Notes: a model not told the origin generated them from the sequence alone. A DNA stretch of 64,000 bases from an uncultured Desulfovibrio sp. (GCA_900553065.1 USBZ01000001.1:1-64000); one strand, 5' to 3'; numbered from the stretch's first letter, positions 17,471 through 26,091 are shown. Translations and numbers: made by a program.

Positions 17471-18171
17471 TCGAGGTCATTACCCGTACCTTTACGCCCG
17501 AAATACTCACCTATCTTCTCGGCGGTGCCCTGCTCGTCATAGAGCTGTCCGTCGTCATCGTTGCGTGCAGCATCGTATTCGGGCTTGTGCTGGCGCTTCT
17601 GAGAAGCTATGACAGGTTCATTCTCGGCAAACTGGCAGGAGCCTACATCGAAATATTCCGCAATACCCCCAACCTCATGTGGGTACTCATCTGCTATGTG
17701 TACGCTCCTCTGCCCACGGCCTTTCTGCGCTGTTCCTTCGCCTTCGTTCTCTTCACCTCTGCCACCATTGCGGAAATCATCCGCGGCGGCCTGAATTCCA
17801 TTCCCAAAGGACAATTCGAAGCCGCCTCGTCCCAGGGCTTCAACTTTGTGCAGACTCTGGTCTACATCATTCTTCCGCAGTGCTTTCAGAACATCGTGCC
17901 CACCCTGCTCAGCCAGGTCATTACCGTGGTCAAGGATACCTCTTTCCTCTCCATGGTAGCCGTGGCGGAACTCATGTTCCGATCCAGAAACGCCCTCGCC
18001 CTGCTGCCGCGATACACGGGACAGACCGTGGGCATTGAACAGGTCGCCGCCATTTTCGGCTTTGCGGCTCTCATTTACTTCATCATCAACTTCTCTCTTT
18101 CCTGCATCGTCCGCCACATGCACAGACGGCGTCACCGCCGCTCCCTGCAGAGAACGGAGCAGACTGCCTGA
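17467..18171 (+). CDS. Amino acid ABC transporter permease 2
   Basis: A 234-residue partner permease with the same fold and the EAA loop EAASSQGFNFVQTLVYIILP. It starts with GTG inside the stop region of permease 1 (GTGA overlap) and ends the operon, 25 bases before a good intrinsic terminator. Confidence 0.92.
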   Translation: MIEVITRTFTPEILTYLLGGALLVIELSVVIVACSIVFGLVLALLRSYDRFILGKLAGAYIEIFRNTPNLMWVLICYVYAPLPTAFLRCSFAFVLFTSATIAEIIRGGLNSIPKGQFEAASSQGFNFVQTLVYIILPQCFQNIVPTLLSQVITVVKDTSFLSMVAVAELMFRSRNALALLPRYTGQTVGIEQVAAIFGFAALIYFIINFSLSCIVRHMHRRRHRRSLQRTEQTA

Positions 18172-18195
18172 AACACCTTCTCCTCAAAGACACGG

Positions 18196-18228
18196 GATCC
18201 CGTCGGTCATCCGCCGGGATCTTTTTTA
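18196..18228 (+). terminator. Terminator of the amino acid ABC operon
   Basis: Stem GATCCCG (18196-18202) with CGGGATC (18215-18221), followed directly by six T residues. Confidence 0.8.
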
Positions 18229-18339
18229 TTGCCGGGCGGACTTTCCCTCTCTTTTTCGTTCGGAAGACCATTGCCAATGGCACGGGTGCGGGATAGAATA
18301 TGTATACTTTGTGACCAATGCCTTTTCAGCGGAGACTCC

Positions 18340-19224
18340 ATGCTGTTCGACGATATGCGTGCCATGCTGGCCCGCGCCGAAAACATTGCCATCATCGGAG
18401 CCAAGGATACCCCCGGCTCCCCGGTTGATCATGTAGGCCGATACCTGCTCAACGCCGGATACAACATTCAGCCCGTGCATCCCGTCCGTCGCCAGGCGTG
18501 GGGCATTCCCACCGTGCACAGCATTGCCGAGCTTCCCGAGAAAAACTTTCATCCCGACATCATCTGTCTTTTCCGAGCTCCGCAGTACTGCGAGGCCCAT
18601 GCCCGCGAAACGCTTGCGCTGCCCCGTCTGCCTGCCATATTCTGGATGCAGGAAGGCATACGCAGTCCTGAGGCCGGACATCTCATGGCCGATGCCGGTG
18701 TAAAGGTCGTGGAGGATCGCTGTCTTCAGACCGTCCACGCCGCACTCTTCACCGACAAGACGGAAACCTTTTCGTGCACGCGCTGCGGCAAGTGCTGCGA
18801 AGGCCGTGGAGGCATCGTCGTAGGCCCCCGGGATCTGCCGCGCCTGTGCGCCCACTTCGGTCTTCCGGCGGAAGAAGTGCTTGCTCGCTATACGGAAAAC
18901 ATCGGCGGCAAGCCCACGCTGAAATGCGGTGAAGACGGTTTCTGTCTGTTCTTCAAGGCAGGAAGAGGATGCGCCATCCATCCGGCACGTCCTTCCGTAT
19001 GCCGGGCATGGCCTTTCTTCCGCGGCAATCTGGTGGATGAGCTGAGTTTCCGCATGTCCCGTGAAGACTGCCCCGGCATAAGCCGCGACGCCTCGCACGA
19101 TGCCTTTGCGAAGGAAGGCTTCCGTTATCTGAACGACTACAAGTTGCGGGCCCGGGACATTTTTCATGAAGGTCGCGCTCTTATCGTAGAGGAGAGCGAG
19201 CTTCCGCCGGGAGCAAGAAGCTGA
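18340..19224 (+). CDS. CoA-binding domain protein fused to a YkgJ-type cysteine cluster
   Basis: A 294-residue two-domain cytoplasmic protein. Residues 1-135 form a YccU-like CoA-binding Rossmann domain (IAIIGAKDTPGSPVDHVGRY, QPVHP). Residues 145-260 form a YkgJ/UPF0153-type metal cluster with CxxCxxCC (Cys146, 149, 152 and 153) and later cysteines in FCLFF, GCAIHP and VCRAWPF. YkgJ-like domains bind zinc or iron, or are suspected FeS proteins; the function of the fusion is unknown. The ATG at 18340 follows GGAGACTCC and starts the domain cleanly. It precedes adenylate kinase by 203 bases and is probably independent. Confidence 0.78.
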   Translation: MLFDDMRAMLARAENIAIIGAKDTPGSPVDHVGRYLLNAGYNIQPVHPVRRQAWGIPTVHSIAELPEKNFHPDIICLFRAPQYCEAHARETLALPRLPAIFWMQEGIRSPEAGHLMADAGVKVVEDRCLQTVHAALFTDKTETFSCTRCGKCCEGRGGIVVGPRDLPRLCAHFGLPAEEVLARYTENIGGKPTLKCGEDGFCLFFKAGRGCAIHPARPSVCRAWPFFRGNLVDELSFRMSREDCPGISRDASHDAFAKEGFRYLNDYKLRARDIFHEGRALIVEESELPPGARS

Positions 19225-19427
19225 TATTTTCCTCCCTTTCCGAAGGAAGGACGCCGCCGCAGGCGGCATGGATGGGCAGACGCAGCATTCGGATGCTGCG
19301 ACGAGAAAGAGTAACAAAAGGGGCGGATATCATTATGCTCCGCCCCGTGTGCATGTCCCGGACATGTACACAGAAAGCCCGGGGAACACCCACGGGCGTT
19401 CATGCGCAAAAGCGCCAGAGGATTCTG

Positions 19428-20099
19428 ATGAATATTCTGATTTTTGGCCCCAACGGCAGCGGCAAGGGCACGCAGGGTGCTCTTCTTATGGAAAAGTACG
19501 GCATTCAGCACATCGAATCCGGCGCCGTCTTCCGTCAGCACATCGGAAACGGCACTGAACTGGGCAAGCAGGCCAAGGCCTATATCGACAAGGGCGAACT
19601 CGTTCCGGACGAAATCACCATTCCCATGGTGCTGGATATCCTCAAGGGACAGGGCGACAAGGGCTGGCTGCTGGACGGCTTCCCCCGCAACATGGAACAG
19701 GCCCGCAAGCTTGACGAAGCTCTCAAGTCTGAAAACATGAAGCTCGACTATGTGGTGGAAATTCTTCTGCCCCGCAAGGTTGCCCGCGAGCGCATCATGG
19801 GACGCCGCCTCTGCGTGAACAACAACAATCATCCCAACAACATCTTCATCGACGCCATCAAGCCCAACGGCGATGTCTGCCGTGTTTGCGGCGGCGCTCT
19901 GAAGACCCGCGCCGACGACCAGGACGAGGCCGCCATCAACAAGCGCCATGACATCTACTATGACGAAAAGAACGGCACGCTGGCTGCTGCCCATTACTTC
20001 AAGGATCTCGCCGCCAAGGGCGAAACCGTCTACATTACTCTCGACGGCAGCGGCACCATTGATGCCATCCGTGAAGAACTGCTCTCCAAGCTGAAGTAG
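19428..20099 (+). CDS. adk: Adenylate kinase
   Basis: A 223-residue nucleoside monophosphate kinase that converts ATP + AMP to two ADP. The P-loop is GPNGSGKGT (7-15), followed by the AMP-binding segment ESGAVFRQHI and DGFPRNMEQA. The LID region is long and unusual (RRLCVNNNNHPNN..., with CRVCGG) rather than the standard zinc LID, a form found in Desulfovibrio-type enzymes. The ATG at 19428 has AGAGG upstream; the open frame extends earlier without homology. A strong terminator follows. Confidence 0.93.
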   Translation: MNILIFGPNGSGKGTQGALLMEKYGIQHIESGAVFRQHIGNGTELGKQAKAYIDKGELVPDEITIPMVLDILKGQGDKGWLLDGFPRNMEQARKLDEALKSENMKLDYVVEILLPRKVARERIMGRRLCVNNNNHPNNIFIDAIKPNGDVCRVCGGALKTRADDQDEAAINKRHDIYYDEKNGTLAAAHYFKDLAAKGETVYITLDGSGTIDAIREELLSKLK

Positions 20100-20129
20100 T
20101 CTTCGTTCGTCTTCTGAAAAGACGCTACA

Positions 20130-20164
20130 GAAAGCCCTGATCCCCAGGATCGGGGCTTTCTTCA
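20130..20164 (+). terminator. Terminator of adk
   Basis: Stem GAAAGCCC-TGATCC paired with GGATCG-GGGCTTTC, loop CCA, followed by TTCATT. Near-perfect pairing just after the stop codon of adk. Confidence 0.75.
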
Positions 20165-20564
20165 TTCCCGGGAAACCTCATGCAGACCGGGTACTTTTAC
20201 GGACGCTTTCAGAGGTTTTCCGGCAACGTCAGACTCTTCAGTCAGTCTTCTTGCTCCTAACCGCCATGAAAGCCTCCCCGCAGAACCATGCCGCCCCCCC
20301 CTCCGACAAAAAATGGTCGCTCTGGCGGGGAAAGTTTTCCATGAATGCCTCATCAAGCATAGTCGGACTATCCGAACCCGATCGCTGCCACGTTCAACCA
20401 GCCACTGCCGGAAAAAATGAATTGACATAAGGCAGCTCTGATGAAATCCTTTTCCAGTGTTCCTTTGCGCAACAGGGTGCTGCACTTTCCGACACGGGGC
20501 GGCATGACATTCAGCGCAGAACGCCGAGTGCGGGTTGAAACATCTTCGGCTTAAGGAGAATATC
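20165..20564. other. Intergenic region upstream of the DsrE-like gene
   Basis: About 400 bases between the adk terminator and the DsrE-like gene. No coding frame resembles a known protein and I see no clear promoter or repeat. Confidence 0.5.
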
Positions 20565-20978
20565 ATGAAGTTTGATCTCGTCATTCATGTGAACACCAAC
20601 GATCCCAACGTGTTCAAGCTGGCCTTCAGCCAGGCCGCCAACTACAAGAAGGAAGCGCTGCTCAAGCGCCACAAGATCTCGCCTGTGGACATTGCCGCAA
20701 AAGCCGGCTTCGTGGCTCTGGAAGAGGTGGAAACCTTCAAACTCGTCATGGTTGTGAACGGTCCTGCCGTGCAGCAGCTCGTGAAGGAAAACAGCGAACT
20801 TCTGGGCAAGGCTCAGGAAGCCGTGGCCAACGGCCTTAAAATTCATGTGGGTCAGTGTGCCATGAATTCGTATCATGTGGAAAAGGACATGCTCTGGTCC
20901 TTTGTGGAAGTTGTGCCTTCCGCCACGCTCGATCTCGTGCAGCTGCAGAACTCCGGCTTTGCCTATATGAAGGTGTAA
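20565..20978 (+). CDS. DsrE-family protein
   Basis: A 137-residue protein of the DsrE/DsrF-like fold (FDLVIHVNTNDPNVFKLAFSQ, FKLVMVVNGPAVQQLV). The family includes sulfur carriers working with DsrC/TusE as well as many members of unknown role. A cysteine (GQCAMNS) lies near the position used for sulfur transfer in relatives, but I cannot confirm equivalence. The ATG at 20565 has AAGGAGA upstream. It stands alone, with its own terminator. Confidence 0.8.
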   Translation: MKFDLVIHVNTNDPNVFKLAFSQAANYKKEALLKRHKISPVDIAAKAGFVALEEVETFKLVMVVNGPAVQQLVKENSELLGKAQEAVANGLKIHVGQCAMNSYHVEKDMLWSFVEVVPSATLDLVQLQNSGFAYMKV

Positions 20979-21031
20979 AAGCACCACTCAGATCTTTACG
21001 GCGAAAAGAGAAATCCGCCGTATCTCTGAAA

Positions 21032-21071
21032 ATGCCGCCCCTCCTGAACCAGGATGGGCGGCATCGTTTTT
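21032..21071 (+). terminator. Terminator of the DsrE-like gene
   Basis: Perfect 9-bp stem ATGCCGCCC (21032-21040) with GGGCGGCAT (21056-21064), followed by CGTTTTT. Confidence 0.85.
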
Positions 21072-21303
21072 CATATACATCAACGGCCGCCTGTTTCCGC
21101 AGCCTGCGTGACCGGTAAGGGAAACAGAATGCGACGCCCCTTATATGCGAGTCTCTTTCCGAGCTCTCCCTCTTCAAGCACTCTTGCGGAATGGGTACGC
21201 CGGAACGCGCTTGCCCTTCCCCGTCCTCCTCGTCTGACCCGGGTACACCAGTCTGAAACATGAATTCCCCGGAAGCGGGAATCTCTTAGACCATTAAATG
21301 AAA
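21072..21303. other. Spacer between convergent genes
   Basis: About 230 bases between the DsrE-like terminator and the terminator of the minus-strand gene. I see no gene or signal here. Confidence 0.5.
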
Positions 21304-21325
21304 AAGCCCCCTTTGCAGGGGGCTT
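21304..21325 (-). terminator. Terminator of the secreted unknown
   Basis: AAGCCCCC...GGGGGCTT hairpin. Read on the minus strand it ends in GCTTTTTC, a proper intrinsic terminator 17 bases past the stop codon at 21342. Confidence 0.85.
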
Positions 21326-21341
21326 CTTTCCCGAAACGGGA

Positions 21342-21758
21342 TCAGTTTTCCCACTTACCCTTCACATAACGGGGAAGTTCGGTAAGCTTGCGCACCTTCA
21401 CGCAGCGATATTCACCATTGGCGGCTTCCTTGCGAGTCTTGCCCTCACTTTCAAAGGTGAGTTCCTCGTAGCGGAGAGTAGCCACATAGTCGAAATGCTT
21501 GCTGTTGCTCTTACGCATCTGAGCCTGCACACTCTCCAGATCAATTTCCGTAAACGTGGCAATGTACTTGGAACCGCGCTTGACGATCTGAGGACGCGCA
21601 CGGTTGACGGTCATGCGCTTGTTGGCCTTGTTGACATACTGATGGACGAAGGTATCCAGATCGGCCTGAATCTTGGATTCGTTCACGGCATACGAACTGC
21701 AGGGAGCAGCAAGAAGAAGGCCGCAGAAAACCACACCCATCCAACATTTGCGAAACAT
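21342..21758 (-). CDS. Secreted protein of unknown function
   Basis: A 138-residue protein with a clear signal peptide (positively charged start, hydrophobic core, cleavage near residue 23, ...CSSYA). The mature part is about 115 residues, rich in Lys, Arg and Thr, with no family I recognise. It ends TELPRYVKGKWEN. The ATG at 21758 is chosen over an upstream one because GGAG precedes it and the signal peptide then begins properly. It lies downstream of the vWA-OmpA gene but a terminator separates them. A small periplasmic or outer-surface role is only a guess. Confidence 0.7.
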   Translation of the reverse strand: MFRKCWMGVVFCGLLLAAPCSSYAVNESKIQADLDTFVHQYVNKANKRMTVNRARPQIVKRGSKYIATFTEIDLESVQAQMRKSNSKHFDYVATLRYEELTFESEGKTRKEAANGEYRCVKVRKLTELPRYVKGKWEN

Positions 21759-21780
21759 CAATAGGACTCCGGATTGAAAA

Positions 21781-21809
21781 AGGCCCGGCGGCATGGCCGG
21801 GCCTTTCAT
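21781..21809 (-). terminator. Terminator of the vWA-OmpA gene
   Basis: AAGGCCCGGC...GCCGGGCCTT hairpin in which the minus strand ends CCTTTTTC. It lies between the OmpA-like gene and the secreted unknown. Confidence 0.85.
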
Positions 21810-21825
21810 CATGCTTATTCAGCGA

Positions 21826-22824
21826 TTAGTTGAAAATGAACTCCACGCGACGGTTCAGGTAGCGGCCTTCTTCCGTAGCGTTGTCGTACTTGAAGGACTT
21901 GCCCATGCCGACGGCGGTCAGCTTGGAAGCGGGCACCCCCTGCTCCACGAGGTAGTTCTTAACGGCATTGGCGCGATTCTGAGAAAGAACCTTGTTGTAG
22001 GCGTCGGTACCAACGGAGTCGGTCCAGCCTTCAAGGGTCACATGCACGTTCTTTTCCTTGAGAACAACGGCGGCTTCGTCAAGAATGCCATGAGCCTTGG
22101 CGTCGAGAGCATAGGAGTCGAAGGCGAAGTTCACGCCGTGCAGCACAAGAGCTTCCTCAGCGGCGCCGGTGGTGTAGAACACGTCGGCAACAAACTGATT
22201 CAGAGCATTCTGGTCGGCCATGAGGTCGGCGCCCTTCACGGACACGGAGCAGGAATTCAGAGCGGCGATCTTGTCGAGCACAGCCTGGCCCTTGTCGGTG
22301 TCGGCAAAGGAAATGATGTGGAAGCAGATGCCGGGCTGAGCCTGATAGATGGCGGCAGCTTCGGCAACAGGATCAATACCGAGGTTGTTGGCGCCGTCGG
22401 AAGCGAGAACAACAGCGGTAGGACGAGCCATGGTGGCATAGTCGGCGGAGTTGATGGCAAGACCGTCGCCCATCGGGGTCATACGGCCGAAGACGGTGCC
22501 TTCTTCAGGAAGAGAGGCAATGCCTTCACTCATGGCGGAGCGATCCCAATCGCCATAGGCAACGACCTTGGAAGCAGGAGCAACGGTATGCAGGGAAGCC
22601 TTGTAACCGAGGTTCGGAATGGCTTCGTTCACAGCAGCGAGCACCTGCTTGGCGGCGGCAGCTTTGGTCATCTTCAGGTCAGGAGCCTGCATCATCATGG
22701 AGCCGGACTGATCGGCCAGCAGGTCGAAGCTGTCGACCTTGCGGACAAGATCAGCGGCCTGGGCAACAGAGGCAATCCCCATCACCAGAGCCGCCGTAAA
22801 CATGGCGTTACGAAACATTTTCAT
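21826..22824 (-). CDS. vWA-like/OmpA-family envelope protein
   Basis: A 332-residue exported protein. After a signal peptide (about 1-22, ending AQA) comes a von Willebrand factor A-like domain with the MIDAS-type motif DQSGSM (about 37-42) and VLASDGANNLG. A C-terminal OmpA peptidoglycan-binding domain follows (LEGWTDSVGTDAYN, LSQNRANAVKNYL, GRYLNRRVEF). It probably sits in the outer membrane or periplasm, bound to the cell wall. The ATG at 22824 is chosen because GGAGG lies five bases upstream. It has its own terminator and is downstream of dsrC, beyond another hairpin. Confidence 0.87.
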   Translation of the reverse strand: MKMFRNAMFTAALVMGIASVAQAADLVRKVDSFDLLADQSGSMMMQAPDLKMTKAAAAKQVLAAVNEAIPNLGYKASLHTVAPASKVVAYGDWDRSAMSEGIASLPEEGTVFGRMTPMGDGLAINSADYATMARPTAVVLASDGANNLGIDPVAEAAAIYQAQPGICFHIISFADTDKGQAVLDKIAALNSCSVSVKGADLMADQNALNQFVADVFYTTGAAEEALVLHGVNFAFDSYALDAKAHGILDEAAVVLKEKNVHVTLEGWTDSVGTDAYNKVLSQNRANAVKNYLVEQGVPASKLTAVGMGKSFKYDNATEEGRYLNRRVEFIFN

Positions 22825-22908
22825 GGAATCCTCCATACAAATTAAAAATGTTATAGCCAACTCGGATGTCTTATATCTATCAAAGGTCCATCTGGCAGGC
22901 AAGTAGAA

Positions 22909-22938
22909 AAAGGCGAAAGAGAAAACTCTTTCGCCTTT
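22909..22938 (-). terminator. Terminator of dsrC
   Basis: Perfect 13-bp stem AAAGGCGAAAGAG with CTCTTTCGCCTTT and an AAAA loop, 41 bases past the dsrC stop; the minus strand then reads TTTCTAC. Confidence 0.85.
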
Positions 22939-22979
22939 CTAAACGTCGCCTGAACGGGCGGTGTTCGCACAAAAATGGC

Positions 22980-23297
22980 TTACACGCAGCCGGTGGGCTT
23001 GGGCAGACCAGCCATCTTGCAGGCGCCCTTACCGGGGCCGGAGGGGAACAGTTCGTAGATTTCCTTCAGCTTGTAGCCGGTGTTCTTGGACATGATACGC
23101 ACCATGGGAGCGATACCATTCTTCTTGTAGTAGTCCTGCAGGAAATCGATAACCTTATGATGATCGGCGGTCAGTTCCGGAATACCTTCGGATTCCTTCA
23201 CGAATTCCAGCCATTCAGGGCACCAGTCTTCGAAGCGAAGCAGGAAGCCGTCTTCGTCCACTTCAAAGGTCTTTCCCTGGAAAGAAACTTCAGCCAT
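22980..23297 (-). CDS. dsrC: DsrC sulfur-carrier protein
   Basis: A 105-residue DsrC/TusE-family protein. Both functional cysteines are present in the C-terminal arm, Cys93 (GKGACKMAG) and penultimate Cys104 (PTGCV). That makes it true DsrC, the substrate of dissimilatory sulfite reductase that carries the trisulfide reduced by DsrMKJOP, rather than a TusE with one cysteine. The ATG at 23297 has a full AAGGAGG site; upstream in-frame codons are not conserved. It is monocistronic with its own terminator, fitting the very high expression usual for DsrC, and is far from the dsrMKJOP operon at 58.9-63.9 kb. Confidence 0.95.
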   Translation of the reverse strand: MAEVSFQGKTFEVDEDGFLLRFEDWCPEWLEFVKESEGIPELTADHHKVIDFLQDYYKKNGIAPMVRIMSKNTGYKLKEIYELFPSGPGKGACKMAGLPKPTGCV

Positions 23298-23646
23298 GCG
23301 CGTCCTCCTTGGACATGTTGGGACTGTGGGGAAATTGTCTGCGTTGCGAGGCGCAGACTCACATACATACAAAAAGGAAAAAAGAATGACGTTCCTTCTG
23401 TTCAGGGAGCCTGCCATAAATAAACAGAAATGACAAGCCCCGTCGGCTATTCTTTTTGCCCGGCTCGCAAAACATTTCAGGAGGTCCCGAAGCGTCGGTA
23501 CCGGCGAACTGCCGAAAAAGCCTTGTACAAGTTTTTCCGACCGGACGCAAGTCTTTTTCCCTGAAAACGACGGATACCGTCGTCAGAAGCCGGAAGAGCA
23601 TCCGGCAGCAGATGGCTGCCGGATCAACGCTTCCGAAAGCATGCTC
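23298..23646. other. Intergenic region upstream of dsrC
   Basis: About 350 bases. It should hold the dsrC promoter. A 10-bp GC hairpin at 23600-23624 lies just past the YchJ-like stop and may end that transcript, though it has no U-tract. No gene seen. Confidence 0.5.
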
Positions 23647-24138
23647 CTAGCGGGGCATGCAGCACTTCTTATACTTCTTTCCGCTTCCGCAGGGGCAGGG
23701 ATCGTTGCGGCCGATCTTGGGGGCTTCACGACGCACGGGCTGCTTGGCGTACACATTGCCTTCCACGTAGAACCACTCGTCGCCTTCCTTACGGAAGAAA
23801 GCATCCTCGCGCAGTTCCTGCGGAACGTTCTGCACGCTGTAGTGAGCGCAGAACTTCACTTCGCCGGTGGTATCATTCTCGCCGCCTTCCACGGTCTCGA
23901 TGATATCAAGACCTTCCCAGGTCATCAGCGACGACCATTCCTTGATCTCGTCGGCGGAGGCATCCTCGCGGAACTGAGGATGGGTGGTATCGGTCAGGTA
24001 CTGATACTTGCCCAGGCAGTGAGCGGTATAACGGGAACGCATAAGGGCTTCGGCAGTGGGAGCCTTGGCCTTTCCGTCAATATACTGGCCGCAGCAGGCG
24101 TCCAGCTCAAGGCCGGAGCCACAGGGACAAAGACTCAT
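23647..24138 (-). CDS. YchJ-like SEC-C motif protein
   Basis: A 163-residue protein with a SEC-C zinc motif at each end: N-terminal [15 protein letters not shown] and C-terminal [15 protein letters not shown]. The middle resembles the YchJ/NTF2-like family ([17 protein letters not shown]). Function is unknown; SEC-C motifs bind zinc and often contact ribosomes or SecB-type partners. The ATG at 24138 has GGGAGGA upstream; the longer frame is not conserved. Confidence 0.85.
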   Translation of the reverse strand: MSLCPCGSGLELDACCGQYIDGKAKAPTAEALMRSRYTAHCLGKYQYLTDTTHPQFREDASADEIKEWSSLMTWEGLDIIETVEGGENDTTGEVKFCAHYSVQNVPQELREDAFFRKEGDEWFYVEGNVYAKQPVRREAPKIGRNDPCPCGSGKKYKKCCMPR

Positions 24139-24202
24139 AATATATCCTCCCAAAGGTTTGCGCGCAGTTTGCCCGTATTTTTTCCGGTTGACAAGTCCGC
24201 AG

Positions 24203-24240
24203 GTACAAAAAAAGCCCGCCGGAGAGGGAAGCCGACGGGC
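24203..24240 (-). terminator. Orphan intrinsic terminator upstream of the YchJ-like gene
   Basis: Read on the minus strand: GCCCGTCGG, a nine-base loop, CCGGCGGGC, then seven T residues. This is a textbook terminator. It lies 65-100 bases upstream of the YchJ-like start, with no recognised gene upstream of it until ruvC. It could end a small RNA or act as a leader attenuator. Confidence 0.75.
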
Positions 24241-24904
24241 AGGAGGTGTTGATGAGTATTTCAAAGGAATGTACAAAGTAATATGCAATTTTCATGCCAA
24301 ATTTCAAAGATGATATTTTTATCAAATAAAAACAATATATTATATTTTTTTACTATCAATAGTCATTCCTGAAAACTATCTGAAAACGTATTTTTTTTTG
24401 AACATTCTTCCGGCTCTGACAACCGTTTTTTGAAAATTTTTTGAACATCTGCCTGCGGCGCTGTTTTTTTACGGATGAAAAACTTACTGTCGCACCGATT
24501 TCCCACGCTTTCGTCTGAAAACAAGCAGTCTGCAAAAATCAAAGCAGTCGGGAGCAGCCTCGACTTCCTCAAAAAAAACTCCTTTCCGAAAAAAGAGCCT
24601 TCAGCCTCGTAAAAAAAAGCATACTGCCGCTTCACAGGCCTGAGCTGAACTTCGGCTCAAGGGGGGTGTGTGTAAAAATTTTCCCTGACCGGAGAACTCC
24701 CGTCAGTTTCTGATCAGGTGAGCCGCTGAAGGCCGAATCTTCCGCGATCATCCCCGCTCCCCAAAGAAGCTTCTCTTCTCATACAGACCGCCTTTCTCGA
24801 CAGTCAAGAGAAACGCAGACCGATCCCCCAGTCGCCTTCTGCCGAGCTGCATTCCTGGCTGCGCCAGCCTGGATCCTCCCTCCACACTTCCGGATAAAAC
24901 AGAC
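24241..24904. other. AT-rich intergenic region with many T runs
   Basis: About 660 bases, low in GC and full of A and T runs. A 90-codon minus-strand frame (24363-24635) exists but its Lys/Phe/Ser-rich product matches nothing and has no good ribosome site. The region ends at the ruvC stop. Confidence 0.5.
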
Positions 24905-25426
24905 TCAGACCATCTTTTCCAGTCTGCGGAAACGGCGGAGCGTAAGATGACAGACGGCAATGGCCAGGGCATCGGTCGTATCCAGCGGCCCGTCGATATG
25001 CGTTCTGCCCAGGAGCCTTGCCACCATGAAGGCGACCTGTTCCTTTTCCGCCCTACCCGTACCGGCGAGCGTTTTCTTCACCAGCGTCGGCTCATAGTCC
25101 TGAACGGGCAGACGAAACGAAGCGCATGCCGCCACGGCTGCGCCGCGGGCCTGCGCGAGCTTGATGGCGGACATGATGTTCTTGGCCGTGAACACCTGCT
25201 CCACCCCCGCTTCGTCCGGCCTGTACGTTTCGATAATGTCATGAAGGCCGTGATAGATGAAGGAAAGCCGGTCGGAAAAGGAATCACCCTTAACGCGCAG
25301 AACCCCGTTGGCCACCAGCTCCAGTCTGCCGGAACATTCGCGCACGATGCCCCAGCCCGTCACGTTGGAACCGGGATCGATGCCGAGCACCGTGATGGAA
25401 GAACTCTGAGAAGAATTGGACGTCAT
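24905..25426 (-). CDS. ruvC: Holliday junction endonuclease RuvC
   Basis: A 173-residue resolvase that cuts four-way DNA junctions with RuvAB during recombination. The acidic active-site residues are visible in VLGIDPG, GVEQVFTAKN and the C-terminal DTTDALAIAVCH segment. The ATG at 25426 is preferred to the one six codons upstream because a GAGA site precedes it. An intrinsic terminator lies directly upstream (25443-25473), so expression needs readthrough or a promoter inside that short region. ruvA and ruvB are not in this window. Confidence 0.93.
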   Translation of the reverse strand: MTSNSSQSSSITVLGIDPGSNVTGWGIVRECSGRLELVANGVLRVKGDSFSDRLSFIYHGLHDIIETYRPDEAGVEQVFTAKNIMSAIKLAQARGAAVAACASFRLPVQDYEPTLVKKTLAGTGRAEKEQVAFMVARLLGRTHIDGPLDTTDALAIAVCHLTLRRFRRLEKMV

Positions 25427-25442
25427 GCCGTTCTCTTCATGC

Positions 25443-25473
25443 AAAAAGGCCGGGGCAGAAAACTGTCCCGGCC
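25443..25473 (-). terminator. Terminator after rplY
   Basis: Perfect GC stem (25448-25458 with 25463-25473, one G-T pair) and a four-base loop; the minus strand ends CCTTTTTGC. It lies between the L25 gene and ruvC. Confidence 0.85.
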
Positions 25474-25500
25474 CGGAATTTCAGGAAAGGCACTCGCCGA

Positions 25501-26091
25501 TTATTCGGCGGGGGCTTCCTCGGCGCCTTCCATGAAGACGGAGACCATGGTGAAGTCGGACTTGAACACGGCCTTCACGCCTTCGGGGAGAGGCATGTTG
25601 GAAACACGGATGGACTGGTTGATTTCCATACCGGTCACATCGAGGCTGACCTTGCGGGGCATATCGGCGGGCTTGGCGGAAAGAACCACTTCGTCGCGGT
25701 AGGTTTCCATGGTGCCGCCCATCTTCACGCCCTTGGGAGTGCCGACGTATTCCACCTGCACCTTGACCTTGATTTCCTTGTCAAGATCCACGCCGAAGAA
25801 GTCGACATGGGTGAAGGTGTTCTTCACAGGGGAGTACTGAGCGTCCCACACGAACACGGGATGCAGGGTCTTGGCGCCGTTTTCATCTTCGATCTCGAGC
25901 TGGAAGACGTTGGTACGACCAACCTGTTCGTAGATCTTGCTGAGGGGCAGTTCAGCCATCTGAACGGCGATATTCTGGCCGTCGGCAGTGTAGTACACAC
26001 CGGGCACCAGAGCTTCGGTGCGCAGGCGGCGGTTGGCGCCTTTGCCGAAAGCGGTACGCTTCTTCACAGAAAGAGTTTTCAGTTCGGACAT
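25501..26091 (-). CDS. rplY: 50S ribosomal protein L25 (Ctc form)
   Basis: A 196-residue L25/general stress protein Ctc. The N-terminal 5S rRNA-binding domain (KRTAFGKGANRRLRTEALVPG) is followed by the longer C-terminal beta domain of the Ctc type. It binds 5S rRNA in the large subunit. The ATG has an AAGGAG site. Gene order prs-rplY is the common arrangement in Desulfovibrio relatives, and the two are 71 bases apart. Confidence 0.95.
   Translation of the reverse strand: MSELKTLSVKKRTAFGKGANRRLRTEALVPGVYYTADGQNIAVQMAELPLSKIYEQVGRTNVFQLEIEDENGAKTLHPVFVWDAQYSPVKNTFTHVDFFGVDLDKEIKVKVQVEYVGTPKGVKMGGTMETYRDEVVLSAKPADMPRKVSLDVTGMEINQSIRVSNMPLPEGVKAVFKSDFTMVSVFMEGAEEAPAE

Noticed and set aside
24243..24285. 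AGGAGG followed by ATG and a short frame of nine codons ending TAA, resembling a leader peptide.
   Set aside because: The frame is too short to judge and faces away from the YchJ-like gene. The AGGAGG lies beside the orphan terminator of the other strand, so it is probably coincidental.
24363..24635. A 90-codon minus-strand frame in the AT-rich gap.
   Set aside because: Composition follows the local A/T runs, no family match and no good ribosome site.
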